The notes: generated from the sequence alone by a model not told the origin. Positions 41,399-50,835 are shown, counted from the stretch's first letter. The stretch: DNA of 64,000 nt from Thiovibrio sp964588325 (GCA_964588325.1 CAZPOR010000003.1:186001-250000); one strand, 5' to 3'. Made by a program: numbers and translations.

Positions 41399-41577
41399 GG
41401 CTCCGCTTTTCATGTATTCTCAGAAAAAAATAGGGGCAGGAAGAGGGAATAGGTATTATGCCCTCCGGTTATTGATTTGTCCCCGAAATTGATTTGAGAC
41501 TAGTTAATTTGAGGGTTAGGAGTCGAGCGGAAAATTTTAACTCAAGCTAGCTCGATAATATTATTGTTAGGCCATAT

Positions 41578-42423
41578 ATGAAAAAGGTCATCGATAGCAA
41601 CCAACTTCAGTCGGAAAACCTACGGTCATTCTTAGCAAAATCTAAGTCAAACCGCGCTGTTCTGACCGACTATGCAGCAATGGAAGCATATAAAGGCGAC
41701 ACTTTATCTAGTATTTTCAAATCGATGGAAGTTCTTTGCGAATTTCCAGATCAAGTGATCGTTCTTAAGAGTACACGTTTTGTCTGCGGACTCCATGGCC
41801 GATCCAAGGGCTTACAAAAACGACTAATTGATGAGCGTCAAACCAGAGAATTTCCTGACTTTGTACATTCATTACAAGCGGCAAAACGAGGTGATAAACG
41901 CTATTTAAAGTCGATTCTGGCTCATGGCCATGAAGCATCAAAGCACATGGAAAAAATGCTTCAAGATGCTACCACTACTGGAGAGGTCATCAAGTTCATT
42001 GCACAGCTTTACTCAAAGGAGGAGCGAGCAGCTTTTCGTAAACGATCAAACTATCCGCCCGGCACAGCCGATAGGGTTGTAAAAAACATTATGCAGGTCG
42101 CTGCCCAAATCTTCAGCAACCACCCCAACGTAACCCGTTGGCCTCGTTATGAAAACCTTGCAAATACGTTTATATTTCGGTCATCACTTTGCGTGTATCT
42201 CTTGGTTCTGGACTGGGCCGCGAAAGGTGGCGTTGAAAAAGTTGCTCCCGAGAAGCATAGGAACGACATGATTGACATGAACTTCTCTACATACGCAATG
42301 TACTTTGATGGGTTACAGACTGCGGACACTAAAACCGCCATACTTCATCGGGAAGCAAGAAATTGGTTAGTCGCTTTATTTGACTGCAAACTACCAGGAA
42401 GGCTCTCCCATTGTGTTGGATGA
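41578..42423 (+). CDS. orphan protein of unknown function, possibly PIN-like
   Basis: A 281-residue cytoplasmic protein with clearly lower GC and different codon use from its neighbours, suggesting recent transfer. I do not recognise the family. The N-terminal SNRAVLTDYAAMEAYKGD and the C-terminal NDMIDMNFSTYAMYFDGLQTADTKT place acidic residues where a PIN-like nuclease fold would have them, with a helical middle (residues about 90-200). This is a weak inference. There is no strong ribosome-binding site; AT-rich sequence with ATAATATTAT (about 41553-41562) just upstream may be the promoter. It lies behind the toxin-antitoxin pair, on the same strand after 179 gene-free bases, within a small island ending before tsaB. 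Confidence 0.65.
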   Translation: MKKVIDSNQLQSENLRSFLAKSKSNRAVLTDYAAMEAYKGDTLSSIFKSMEVLCEFPDQVIVLKSTRFVCGLHGRSKGLQKRLIDERQTREFPDFVHSLQAAKRGDKRYLKSILAHGHEASKHMEKMLQDATTTGEVIKFIAQLYSKEERAAFRKRSNYPPGTADRVVKNIMQVAAQIFSNHPNVTRWPRYENLANTFIFRSSLCVYLLVLDWAAKGGVEKVAPEKHRNDMIDMNFSTYAMYFDGLQTADTKTAILHREARNWLVALFDCKLPGRLSHCVG

Positions 42424-42659
42424 TAATGGCATCGGGCCAAGCTAACAGATTAATCTGACATCATAAATGGGGAAAATTTTGGTCATGTCAGGCCTTAATT
42501 TGCCTTTTTATGGCCCTTAAAGATGCTTTCCCATATTGGCGGGATCAAAGACGGGGAAAGCAGCGCAAGTTTCGATCTAGTTCTGCTCTCCGGCCCGCTG
42601 AGGCCGGAACCTTCAGCCGCACTCCCATCCGGCCGCCGTTTAGAGCGGCAACTTCCCCT
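42424..42659. other. 236-base spacer between the orphan gene and tsaB
   Basis: These bases separate the convergent orphan gene and tsaB. A 7-bp inverted repeat TCCGGCC-CGCTGA-GGCCGGA near 42589-42608 may help end tsaB transcription, but no T-run follows. The left part is AT-rich like the orphan gene and the right part GC-rich like the core genome, so the boundary of the acquired segment probably lies here. Confidence 0.4.
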
Positions 42660-43385
42660 TTACTTCTGTACCTTTTTTTCGCCAAATTGCAATTCCGCAT
42701 CCGAAGCCCTCACATAGATGGGCACCGCCGTGGCCGGGTTGAGGAAAGAACCCTGCCGGAAAAGGTGCCAGGCGGCGGAACCAATGCTTGCCGCCCTGGC
42801 AAAGCAGAGTTCCGTGGGGGCAAGACATGCGGATTCCCCCAGCAACTCCTTGAGCATCCGGCCATACAGGGGGAGTCCGTCGCCCACCAGCAGGGTGGGA
42901 GTGGTGATGAATTCCTGCAAGCGTTCGGGCTTGATCACCATGGGGCCGGTGGTTTTTTCCGGTATCCCTTGTTCGTTGCAGCGGTAGAGGGCGGTGTAGA
43001 TCTCGTTTTTCCGGGCATCAACCACCGGGCAGATGGGCAGGGAAGAGTAGGGAAACTGCCCGGCAAGCCCATCCAGGGTTCCTACCCCGAGGAGCGGTTT
43101 CCCCGTGGCCATGCAGAGCCCCTTGGCCGTGCTCAAGGCGATGCGCAGACCGGTAAAGCTCCCGGGGCCAAGGGACACGGCAATGGCTGCAATTTGGGGC
43201 CAGGTCAGTTCTCCCTGGGCCAGGAGCCGGTTGATCCCGGAGAGCAACCGGCGGGAGTGGGTGATGGAGGTGTTGAGGGAATACTCGGCCAGGCAGCGGT
43301 CTTCCGCGACCAGGGCCAGGCTGCCGCAGGTGGTGGCGGTTTCCAGGGCAAGAATAACCGGGGCGGATGCGCAGGATGGGACCAT
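42660..43385 (-). CDS. tsaB: tRNA threonylcarbamoyladenosine biosynthesis protein TsaB
   Basis: A 241-residue ASKHA-fold protein. ILALETATTCGSLALV, the loop THSRRLLSGINRLL, AVSLGPGSFTGLRIALSTAKGL and PVVDARKNEIYTALY are the TsaB/YeaZ hallmarks. It scaffolds TsaD in making t6A37 on ANN-decoding tRNAs. It starts eight bases after the rseP stop, the last gene of the long minus-strand operon. The length is normal. Confidence 0.94.
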   Translation of the reverse strand: MVPSCASAPVILALETATTCGSLALVAEDRCLAEYSLNTSITHSRRLLSGINRLLAQGELTWPQIAAIAVSLGPGSFTGLRIALSTAKGLCMATGKPLLGVGTLDGLAGQFPYSSLPICPVVDARKNEIYTALYRCNEQGIPEKTTGPMVIKPERLQEFITTPTLLVGDGLPLYGRMLKELLGESACLAPTELCFARAASIGSAAWHLFRQGSFLNPATAVPIYVRASDAELQFGEKKVQK

Positions 43386-43393
43386 TGCCTGGA

Positions 43394-44464
43394 TCAGCCC
43401 CCGTTGCCGAGAAAGCGGAAGTCGTTGTAGAAAACAAAGAGCATCAGGGAAATAAGCAGCACCAGGCCGACGACCTGGAGGCGTTCCCTGGTTTCCACGC
43501 TCAGCGGCTTGCGGCGGATGGCCTCGACTGCGAAAAAGACGAGATGCCCGCCATCGAGGATGGGGATGGGGAAAAGATTCAGCACCCCGAGACTGACGCT
43601 GAGGAGTCCGGTGAAGTGGAGCAGATTGAGCCAGCCGGCCTCCATCTGTTGCCCGGCGATCTGCGCGATGCGGATGGGCCCGCCCAGTTCGCTGGCCGGA
43701 ACCACCTTCTGGATGATCTTGACAATGCCCAGGAGAGTAATCTTGATCAGGGCCCAGGTATGCATTGCCCCGGTATGCAGCGCTTCGACAGGGGAAATAG
43801 GAACCACCTCGTCGGCCACCCGGATGCCGAGCATGTAGCGGGTGTCGATCACCTCGCCAAAGATGTTCTTGTCTTGTTCCATTTTCGGCTGGCCGGTAAG
43901 GGTCAGGGTCTGGTCGCCCCGCCGGACCATGAGGGTCACGGGATTTCCTTCGCTGAGCTTGATGAGGCGGGCAACATCATTCCACTCCTGGACCGCGGCG
44001 CCGTTGATGCTGAGGATGAGGTCGTTTGGCGCGAGCCCGGCCTTGTCCGCCGGGGAATCCACGGTGATTCCGCCGATTCGCGCTTCGTTCACCGGTTGGG
44101 AGACGCCCATGACCGCAAAGATGGTCGAGAAGAGCAGGACCGCGAACAGGAGATTGAAGAGCGGTCCGGCAAAGACCACCAGAAAACGCTGCCAGATGGC
44201 TTTGTGCGAAAAGGAAAACCCTTGCTGGTCGCTGGCCACCTCCTCGGTGAGGCTTTCGCCGTACATCTTCACATAGCCGCCAAGGGGGAAGGCGCTCAGC
44301 AGATATTCGGTGTCGCCCACGGTGCGGCCGAACACCTTGGGGCCGAAGCCCAGCGAGAATTTAAGCACTCGGATGCCGAACAGCTTGGCGCAGAGGAAAT
44401 GGCCGAATTCGTGGATGAAGATCAGGGGGCCAAGGACGAGGATAAAGGCGAGGATAGAGGTCAT
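43394..44464 (-). CDS. rseP: RseP-type site-2 zinc metalloprotease
   Basis: A 356-residue inner-membrane M50 protease. FIHEFGHFLCAKLFGI carries the HExxH zinc site in the first membrane helix; FSLGFGPKVFG and FPLGGYVKMYGE follow; a single PDZ domain (about 110-190: IGGITVDSPADKAGL) and the later NLFPIPILDGGHLVFF with the third zinc ligand complete it. In E. coli RseP cleaves RseA and signal-peptide remnants; it has two PDZ domains there, one here, as in many shorter homologues. It begins seven bases after dxr. Confidence 0.95.
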   Translation of the reverse strand: MTSILAFILVLGPLIFIHEFGHFLCAKLFGIRVLKFSLGFGPKVFGRTVGDTEYLLSAFPLGGYVKMYGESLTEEVASDQQGFSFSHKAIWQRFLVVFAGPLFNLLFAVLLFSTIFAVMGVSQPVNEARIGGITVDSPADKAGLAPNDLILSINGAAVQEWNDVARLIKLSEGNPVTLMVRRGDQTLTLTGQPKMEQDKNIFGEVIDTRYMLGIRVADEVVPISPVEALHTGAMHTWALIKITLLGIVKIIQKVVPASELGGPIRIAQIAGQQMEAGWLNLLHFTGLLSVSLGVLNLFPIPILDGGHLVFFAVEAIRRKPLSVETRERLQVVGLVLLISLMLFVFYNDFRFLGNGG

Positions 44465-44471
44465 AGTCTCT

Positions 44472-45707
44472 TCAGATGGTTAAGGGTGTGTGTCCGGGAG
44501 GCAACTCCGGACTGAGAACGTCTTTGCCGAGGCGTTGCCGGGTCTGCATGCGCAGGGCCTCGATAATCGAGGCCGCCTGCATGCGGGCGGCAAGGTCGGC
44601 GTCAAGGATTGCGGTCAGGCTGGCGCCTTCTTCCCTGGGCAACCGGCTCACCGTTTCCGCAACCACCAGGGCGATTTCCGGAAAGCGGATGGCGCCGGTC
44701 AGAAATGCCTCGACCGCCACTTCGTTGGCGGCATTGAGCACCGCTGGCAGGCTCCCTCCCCGTTTGCACACCTGGTAGGCGAGTTTCAGGGCGGGAAATC
44801 GTTCAAAATCCGGCCGGGAAAAACTCAAATCCGAGGCCTGCGCCAGGTTCAACCGCGGCAGATTCATCCGCAGCCGTTCCGGGTAGGAGAGGGCATAGGC
44901 AATGGGGATGCGCATGTCCGGCACCCCCAGTTGGGCGACCACCGAGCCGTCCACGTATTCCACCATGGAATGGACGATGCTCTGTGGGTGGATGAGCACC
45001 TCGATGTCCTCGATGGCGATGTCGAACAGCCAGCGGGCCTCGATGACCTCCAGACCTTTGTTCATCAGGGTGGCGGAGTCGATGGAGATTTTTTTGCCCA
45101 TCTCCCAGTTGGGGTGATTCAAAGCCTGTTCCGGGGTGACGGCCCAGAGATCGCGTTCGTTCAGGTTGCGGAACGGCCCGCCCGAGGCGGTGAGGATGAG
45201 TTTGCTGACATCCGCTTTTTTCCCGGCTTCCAGGGCCTGGGCAATGGCGCTGTGCTCGCTGTCGATGGGCAGCAGGCTTCCCTTGCTGCGTTGAACCGAC
45301 GCCATGACCAGGTGCCCGGCCATAACCAGGGTTTCCTTGTTTGCCAGGGCGATGTTTTTCCCAGCCTCGATGGCGGCCATGGTGGGGGTGAGCCCGGCTG
45401 CGCCGACGATGGCGGAAACAACCGTATCGGCGGAGGGCAGGGTGGCGACGGCCACATTCCCCTCCGTGCCGACCACTATCTTTTCAGACCAGCCGGGGGG
45501 CAGGCTCTGGGCCAGTTCGCCCGCCAGCTTTGCCTCGCCGATGGAGACCATTTCGGGGTTGAAAGCCTCGATCTGCTCGCGCAACAACCGGCCATTGGTG
45601 CCTGCGGCCAGACCCACGATGCGGTAGCGGCCGGGAAACTGGCGGACCACTTCCAATACATTGCGGCCGATGGAGCCGGTTGAGCCAAGCAAGGAGATGT
45701 TTTTCAT
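44472..45707 (-). CDS. dxr: 1-deoxy-D-xylulose 5-phosphate reductoisomerase
   Basis: A 411-residue enzyme converting DXP to 2-C-methyl-D-erythritol 4-phosphate in the non-mevalonate isoprenoid pathway. NADPH-binding LGSTGSIGRNVLEVV at the N-terminus; NKETLVMAG; metal and substrate motifs PIDSEHSA, LTASGGPFR, MGKKISIDSATLMNKGLEVIEA. ATG 45707 is chosen because it directly precedes the Rossmann motif; an earlier in-frame start adds 11 basic residues. Placed next to uppS and cdsA, as in many bacteria. Confidence 0.96.
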   Translation of the reverse strand: MKNISLLGSTGSIGRNVLEVVRQFPGRYRIVGLAAGTNGRLLREQIEAFNPEMVSIGEAKLAGELAQSLPPGWSEKIVVGTEGNVAVATLPSADTVVSAIVGAAGLTPTMAAIEAGKNIALANKETLVMAGHLVMASVQRSKGSLLPIDSEHSAIAQALEAGKKADVSKLILTASGGPFRNLNERDLWAVTPEQALNHPNWEMGKKISIDSATLMNKGLEVIEARWLFDIAIEDIEVLIHPQSIVHSMVEYVDGSVVAQLGVPDMRIPIAYALSYPERLRMNLPRLNLAQASDLSFSRPDFERFPALKLAYQVCKRGGSLPAVLNAANEVAVEAFLTGAIRFPEIALVVAETVSRLPREEGASLTAILDADLAARMQAASIIEALRMQTRQRLGKDVLSPELPPGHTPLTI

Positions 45708-45762
45708 GCGTCTTTTTGTTCTCTTGAAAATGGGGGGCAACGGTACTGTGCACCCGCATGGG

Positions 45763-46569
45763 TCACATCAAACACAGTCCTGTCCCAAAATACAACAGGT
45801 AATAAAGCACCGGCGCGGTGAGCAAGAGGGAGTCGATGCGGTCCAGCAACCCGCCGTGCCCCGGGAGAAGGCTGCCGGAGTCCTTGACGCCGAAAGCCCG
45901 TTTGATGACCGATTCCGAAAGATCCCCGGCCGCGCCCAGGCAGCCCAGCAAAAGGACGATGAAGCATATCCAGAGCAAACCCTGCCCGGGCAGAAAAAAA
46001 TGGCGGACAACAAGAGCTGCGCCAAGGCTGCCGGCCAGTCCACCGGCAAAGCCTTCCCAGGTCTTGCCCGGGCTGATGGCCGGACAGAGCTTGTGTTTGC
46101 CGAATGTGCTGCCGGTATAGAAGGCGGCGGTGTCCGAGGCCGCGGTTACGGCGGTGAGCAGCAGCAGCCAGGCGCGTCCCTGCGGCAGGGCCATGAGCAG
46201 CACCAGATGGGCGCTGCACAGGCCGAGATAGAGATAGCCAAAGCCCCCGCGGCTGATAATTTCGTAAGGCTGGGCAAAGCTGGTGTACCGGAACAGGGTG
46301 AGGAGCAGAAGGGCGACCAGGGCAAAGCTCAAGCCGGCGAGCAGGGTGGCGGCGTCGCCGGAATAGGCGCCGACCACCGGCAACAGGCCAAAAAGGAGAA
46401 CAGGTGTTCTGGCTCGGGTGTTGAGGCCGGGCAGGACAATGATCAGGTATTCGTTCAGCGCCACTGCGGCCAAGCCGGTGATGACCAGCCAGAACAGGGG
46501 GAATGGTCCCGCGAGAAGAAGGAGCAGCCAGGCAGCGCCTGCCGCAATACCGGTAATGAGTCGTTTCAT
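45763..46569 (-). CDS. cdsA: phosphatidate cytidylyltransferase
   Basis: A 268-residue inner-membrane enzyme making CDP-diacylglycerol. About eight membrane segments are present, and the C-terminal signature SVIKRAFGVKDSGSLLPGHGGLLDRIDS matches the CdsA motif (S-x-x-K-R-x4-K-D...PGHGG...DRxDS). TAAFYTGSTFGKHKL is the second conserved segment. ATG 46569, 36 bases after uppS. Length and context are standard. Confidence 0.96.
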   Translation of the reverse strand: MKRLITGIAAGAAWLLLLLAGPFPLFWLVITGLAAVALNEYLIIVLPGLNTRARTPVLLFGLLPVVGAYSGDAATLLAGLSFALVALLLLTLFRYTSFAQPYEIISRGGFGYLYLGLCSAHLVLLMALPQGRAWLLLLTAVTAASDTAAFYTGSTFGKHKLCPAISPGKTWEGFAGGLAGSLGAALVVRHFFLPGQGLLWICFIVLLLGCLGAAGDLSESVIKRAFGVKDSGSLLPGHGGLLDRIDSLLLTAPVLYYLLYFGTGLCLM

Positions 46570-46605
46570 GCAGATCCTGTCATCGCCGATTCTTGCGGCG
46601 GATGA

Positions 46606-47352
46606 TCAATGGGTGGGTGTCTGTTCCGCCTGTCCGCCTGTTTTGCCAAAACGCCGCTGCCGCTTCTGGAAGTCGAGAATGGCATGCAGCAGATCCTTTT
46701 TTCTGAAATCCGGCCAGAGAATCTCCGTGAAATAGAGTTCCGCATAGGATGCCTGCCACAGGAGAAAATTGCTTAGACGGGTTTCGCCTCCGGTGCGGAT
46801 CACCAGGTCCGGGTCTGGCAAGCCAGCAGTGTAGAGATGTTGTTCCAGAACAGACTGGTCAATCTCTTCGGGGTTCAGAGTCCCGCCCATGCATTTTTGG
46901 GCGATTGCCTGCACGGCCTGGGTGATTTCACTCCTGCCGCCGTAGCTCAAAGCAAGGTTGAGAATCAGCCCTGTATTGCCGGCGGTTTCCTGGATCACCC
47001 GCTCCAGGACCATGCGGACTTCCGCGGGGATGCGTTCCTTCTGGCCGAGGCAGCGCAGGCTCACATTGTTGTGGACCATGGTGGCCAGCTCGCTTTCCAA
47101 AAAGGACTTCAGCAGTCCCATGAGCGCCTGGACTTCCAGGGGGGGGCGCTTCCAGTTTTCCGTGGAAAAGGCGTAGAGGGTAAGCACGCCGATGCCGAGC
47201 TCCCGGGCGGCGCGGACGATATCCTGTACGGATTCCACCCCGGCCCGGTGGCCCAAGATGCGTGGTTTGCCCTGCTGTTCGGCCCAGCGGCCATTGCCAT
47301 CCATGATGATGGCGATATGGCGGGGCAGGGCGGTGGTATCACGCTTGGGCAT
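46606..47352 (-). CDS. uppS: undecaprenyl (isoprenyl) diphosphate synthase
   Basis: A 248-residue cis-prenyltransferase making the lipid carrier for cell-wall and LPS synthesis. HIAIIMDGNGRWAE holds the catalytic Asp; YAFSTENWKRP, LNLALSYGGRSEI and DLVIRTGGETRLSNFLLWQ...ELYF are the other conserved regions. ATG 47352 begins the usual short lead; an in-frame TTG at 47403 is less likely. The 148 bases upstream, before frr, show no clear promoter or terminator. Confidence 0.96.
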   Translation of the reverse strand: MPKRDTTALPRHIAIIMDGNGRWAEQQGKPRILGHRAGVESVQDIVRAARELGIGVLTLYAFSTENWKRPPLEVQALMGLLKSFLESELATMVHNNVSLRCLGQKERIPAEVRMVLERVIQETAGNTGLILNLALSYGGRSEITQAVQAIAQKCMGGTLNPEEIDQSVLEQHLYTAGLPDPDLVIRTGGETRLSNFLLWQASYAELYFTEILWPDFRKKDLLHAILDFQKRQRRFGKTGGQAEQTPTH

Positions 47353-47500
47353 TGGAGCGGTCTCGATTCTCAGCGGATTACGGTGTGCAACCGGCTGAAG
47401 CAAGGATGGGGCAGATTATAAATATTCAAGCCGTTGTAACCCGGTACTGTCGTCAATTGGATGGCAAGAACAGCAGGGGAAGCTGTGAAATAAATGGATT

Positions 47501-48055
47501 TTAAACCGCCATGACCTCTTTTTCTTTGTCAGCCATGATCTCGTCGATCTGCTTGATGAAACGGTCGGTGGCGTGTTGGGCCTCATCCTGCATCCTGAAG
47601 AAATCGTCTTCCGGGATTTCCTTGTTGCCTTTTTGTTTTTTCAGGGTGTCGATGGCTTCGCGCCGCAGATTGCGAATGGCAACCCGGTGCTCCTCGCTGA
47701 TCTTCTTGACGTTTTTTACCAACTCCTTGCGCCGCTCTTCGGTGAGCTGGGGAATGTTGATCCGGATCATCTTGCCGTCGCTGGAAGGGTTGAGGCCCAG
47801 GTCCGAGGAGAAGATGGCCTTTTCGATGGCGGGAAGGAGTTGGGTGTCCCAGGGCTGGATTACCAGCATTCTACTTTCCGGAATGGTCACGGTGCCAACC
47901 TGATTGAGGGGCATGGGCGAGCCATAGGCCATTACCTTCACCCCGTCGAGCAGGGAGGTCGTGGCCCGTCCGGTGCGGATCTTGGTGAGGTCTCGTTTGA
48001 AGGCCTCGATGTTGGCCGTCATTTTTTCAGTCAGACCGTCGATAATTTCACTCAT
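47501..48055 (-). CDS. frr: ribosome recycling factor
   Basis: A 184-residue protein splitting post-termination ribosomes with EF-G. KIRTGRATTSLLDGVKVMAYGSPMPLNQVGTVTIPESRMLVIQPWD and INIPQLTEERRKELVK...EEHRVAIRNLRREA are diagnostic. Its ATG at 48055 overlaps the end of pyrH by eight bases. Normal length. Confidence 0.97.
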   Translation of the reverse strand: MSEIIDGLTEKMTANIEAFKRDLTKIRTGRATTSLLDGVKVMAYGSPMPLNQVGTVTIPESRMLVIQPWDTQLLPAIEKAIFSSDLGLNPSSDGKMIRINIPQLTEERRKELVKNVKKISEEHRVAIRNLRREAIDTLKKQKGNKEIPEDDFFRMQDEAQHATDRFIKQIDEIMADKEKEVMAV

Positions 48056-48776
48056 TGTCCTCTCCCTGTATCAAGGTGCCGATCTGTTCTCCGCAGATGG
48101 CTTTCTTCATATTGCCGGGGATATTCATGTCAAAAACCATGATGGAGGTGTTGTTGTCCATGGCCAGGGAGATTGCCGCCGCATCCATGACCTTGAGCCG
48201 CCGCTGTAAAACCTCGCCGAAGCTGAGCCGGGAAAACCTGACCGCGTCCTTGTGCTTGAGAGGGTCCTTGTCGTAGACGCCGTCGACCCTGGTGGCTTTG
48301 CAGATCAAGTCGGCATTGATTTCCAACCCCCGGAGCACGGCGGCCGTATCGGTGGTGAAGTAGGGGTTGGCCGTGCCTGCCCCGAAGATCACCACCCGCC
48401 CCTTGCGCAGGTGATGGATGGCCTTCTGCCGGGAATAGGGTTCGCACACCGTGAGCATGGGGATGGCAGAAAGAACCCTGGCCGAGATGCCTTTTCTTTC
48501 CAGGGCGTCTTGCAGGGCCAGGGCGTTGATCACCGTGGCCAGCATGCCCATGTTGTCGGCGGCGGCCCTGTCCATGCCGGAAGAGGCGCCGGATACCCCG
48601 CGGAAGATGTTGCCCGCACCGATGACCAGACTGGTTTCCACCTTGAGGGCCACAAGGGTCTGGATCTCCGTGGCAAGGTAATCAAGCACACTGGTGCTGA
48701 TGCCGAAAGCGGCGTCGCCCATCAGGGCTTCGCCACTCAGCTTCAAAAGGACTCTGGGATACTTGGCTTTGGTCAC
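48048..48776 (-). CDS. pyrH: UMP kinase
   Basis: A 242-residue amino-acid-kinase-fold enzyme phosphorylating UMP. RVLLKLSGEALMGD, VIGAGNIFRG, DNMGMLATVINALALQDALE, VIFGAGTANPYFTTDTAAVLR, and MDAAAISLAMDN are all typical. It lies 29 bases after tsf and overlaps frr. Confidence 0.97.
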   Translation of the reverse strand: MTKAKYPRVLLKLSGEALMGDAAFGISTSVLDYLATEIQTLVALKVETSLVIGAGNIFRGVSGASSGMDRAAADNMGMLATVINALALQDALERKGISARVLSAIPMLTVCEPYSRQKAIHHLRKGRVVIFGAGTANPYFTTDTAAVLRGLEINADLICKATRVDGVYDKDPLKHKDAVRFSRLSFGEVLQRRLKVMDAAAISLAMDNNTSIMVFDMNIPGNMKKAICGEQIGTLIQGEDNE

Positions 48777-48805
48777 GGTCCGCTCACCTGTTGTGTTAAA
48801 CAGCG

Positions 48806-49675
48806 TTATGCGCCAACCTGAAAACGGGCAAAGCGTTTGATGCTGATGGTTGCGCCAAGCTTGGCCGTAACTTCCTTGATGAGGTCCTGGATGGAGATGT
48901 CGGGGTTTTTGACGAACTTCTGCTCCAAAAGACAGCTCTCGGCAAAGAAGCGGTCCATCTTGCCGCCGACCATTTTTTCGGCGATGTTTGCCGGCTTGCC
49001 GGAATCGATGGCCTGCTGGATGAAGATGTTGCGTTCGCGCTCCGCCAGGTCGGCGGGAACTTCCTCGCGGCGGATGGAAACAGGATTGGCCGCGGCAATA
49101 TGCATGCAGATATTCTTGGCAAACTCGCTGAACTCAGCGGTCTTGGTGACAGCATCGTTGTCGCAGGCCAATTCGACCATCACGCCCAGCTTGCCGCCGG
49201 CATGGATGTAGTTTTCCACCACGCCTTCGTTGAATTTGACGAAGCGCTTGACACCGCTGTTTTCGCCGAGCTTGGCCACCATTTCGTTGAGCATGTCCTG
49301 AATGGTGAGCGCGGGATTCTTAACGAATTTTTGTTCCAGGAGCTCGGCCGGAGTAGCGGCTGTGCTCTCCGTAACCTGCGCGGTGACATTCTTGGCGAAC
49401 TCGATAAAGGCATCGCTTTTGGCGACAAAATCGGTCTCGCAGTTTACTTCCACCATGACGCCCAGTTTTCCGTCGGCCTGGATGTAGGTTTCCACCAAGC
49501 CTTCGCTGGTGGCCCGGCCGGCGCGCTTCTGGGCAACAGCCAGTCCTTTCTGCCGGAGCAGATCGATGGCCTTTTCCATGTCGCCGCTGGTTTCGGTCAG
49601 GGCTTTCTTGCAATCCATCATCCCCGCGTTGGTTTTGTCGCGGAGTTCTTTTACCATCTGGCTTGTAATATTCAC
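48806..49675 (-). CDS. tsf: translation elongation factor Ts
   Basis: A 289-residue nucleotide-exchange factor for EF-Tu. The N-terminal MVKELRDKTNAGMMDCKKALTE is diagnostic; VEVNCETDFVAK and CMHIAAANP occur in the two core subdomains, which are unusually similar to each other here (KLGVMVE, EQKFVKNP and KRF blocks recur). I chose GTG 49675 because GAAGGT lies seven bases upstream; the frame is open to 49729 without a better start. The C-terminus ends right after the second subdomain (RFQVGA), lacking the extra C-terminal module of the E. coli protein. It follows rpsB after 100 bases. Confidence 0.96.
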   Translation of the reverse strand: MNITSQMVKELRDKTNAGMMDCKKALTETSGDMEKAIDLLRQKGLAVAQKRAGRATSEGLVETYIQADGKLGVMVEVNCETDFVAKSDAFIEFAKNVTAQVTESTAATPAELLEQKFVKNPALTIQDMLNEMVAKLGENSGVKRFVKFNEGVVENYIHAGGKLGVMVELACDNDAVTKTAEFSEFAKNICMHIAAANPVSIRREEVPADLAERERNIFIQQAIDSGKPANIAEKMVGGKMDRFFAESCLLEQKFVKNPDISIQDLIKEVTAKLGATISIKRFARFQVGA

Positions 49676-49775
49676 TGTTCTACCTTCATGTTCTCGTATA
49701 ATCTGGGGGAGCTTCTCTATTGGATACAATTCCCGGCCGGACTCACGGGGCCAGCCGGGTTTTCAGAGAGGCAGG

Positions 49776-50531
49776 TTATTCGTCGCCTTTCGCGGCTGCG
49801 GCCTTGGCTTCGGTGTCCTTGTCGGTGGCGGCCTGGTGGGCGGTGGCGAGCTTCTCTTTGCCGCTCAATACGGCATCCGCCATCTTGGAGGCGATCAGCT
49901 TGATGGAGCGGATGGCGTCGTCGTTGCCGGGGATGAGATAATCGATGCCGCGGGGATCGCAGTTGGTGTCGATCAGGGCAACCACCGGAATGCCGAGGCG
50001 GTTGGCCTCTTCGATGGCGATCTTCTCACGCTTCGGATCGATGAGGAAGATGGCAGCGGGCAGTCCTTTCATGTTCTTGATGCCGCCCAGGTTGCGGTCC
50101 AGCTTGACCGCATCTTTCTGGATCTGCAGGGCTTCCTTCTTGTGGTAATGGTTGATGGTGCCGTCTTCCTGCATGGTCTCGAATTTCTTGAGCTTGTCGA
50201 CACTGTTCTTGATGGTCTGGTGGTTGGTCAGCATGCCGCCCAGCCAGCGGTTGTTGATGTAGTACATGCCGCAACGCTCGGCTTCTTCCTTGATGATGTC
50301 CTGGCCCTGGCGCTTGGTGCCGACAAAGAGGACGGTGCCGCCCTTGGCCGCGGTCTTGGCGATGAATTCGTAGGCCTTGTTGAACAGGGGCAGGGTCTTG
50401 TCGAGGTTGATGATGTATATCTTGTTGCGGGCGCCGAAGATGTACGGTTTCATTTTCGGGTTCCAGCGGCGGGTCTGATGGCCGAAATGCATGCCGGCCT
50501 CCAGCATTTCCTTCATGGTCATGTAAGACAT
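49776..50531 (-). CDS. rpsB: 30S ribosomal protein S2
   Basis: A 251-residue ribosomal protein. MKEMLEAGMHFGHQTRRWNPKM at the N-terminus, VGTKRQGQDIIKEEAERCGM, RWLGGMLTNHQTI, DPKREKIAIEEANRLGIPVVALIDTNCDP and YLIPGNDDAIRSIKL are diagnostic. AGGAG eight bases before ATG 50531 supports the start. The gene heads the long minus-strand operon; its promoter is at 50637-50665. The C-terminus is rich in Ala, Lys and Glu, as is usual. Confidence 0.98.
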   Translation of the reverse strand: MSYMTMKEMLEAGMHFGHQTRRWNPKMKPYIFGARNKIYIINLDKTLPLFNKAYEFIAKTAAKGGTVLFVGTKRQGQDIIKEEAERCGMYYINNRWLGGMLTNHQTIKNSVDKLKKFETMQEDGTINHYHKKEALQIQKDAVKLDRNLGGIKNMKGLPAAIFLIDPKREKIAIEEANRLGIPVVALIDTNCDPRGIDYLIPGNDDAIRSIKLIASKMADAVLSGKEKLATAHQAATDKDTEAKAAAAKGDE

Positions 50532-50636
50532 GGTGCTTCTCCTGTGGTTTTGGTTTTTCGTCCACCCCATCGCTCCAACCCGATTCCGGGCACCAGAGGA
50601 GCTTTTGCAGGGGTGTGTTTATTTTTGAACCCGAAT

Positions 50637-50665
50637 TTTGTAACACCTGAATCGATTTTTTGCAA
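50637..50665 (-). promoter_or_regulatory. promoter of the rpsB-tsf-pyrH-frr operon
   Basis: On the minus strand TTGCAA (50665-50660) is separated by exactly 17 bases from TACAAA (50642-50637), about 106 bases upstream of the rpsB start. The 5' leader between them and rpsB is long enough for S2 autoregulation, but I did not identify a specific structure. Confidence 0.55.
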
Positions 50666-50835
50666 GAAAGAAGAGGGAGGCGGGTCTTTTTTTCAGTGCG
50701 CATGAGACAATGGCGCAATCACCCGGGGAGATGCGAGCGACGGAAAGAGAAACGTACGAGAAAAAAACTTGACGCCTCCGGGAAAAAAAGCAAAGGTCGC
50801 ATCTTCACTTCAGGCAACACATTCCAGGAACAGGT

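Noticed and set aside
42510..43430. 306-residue plus-strand frame over tsaB
   Set aside because: Antisense shadow; tsaB on the minus strand has full family motifs.
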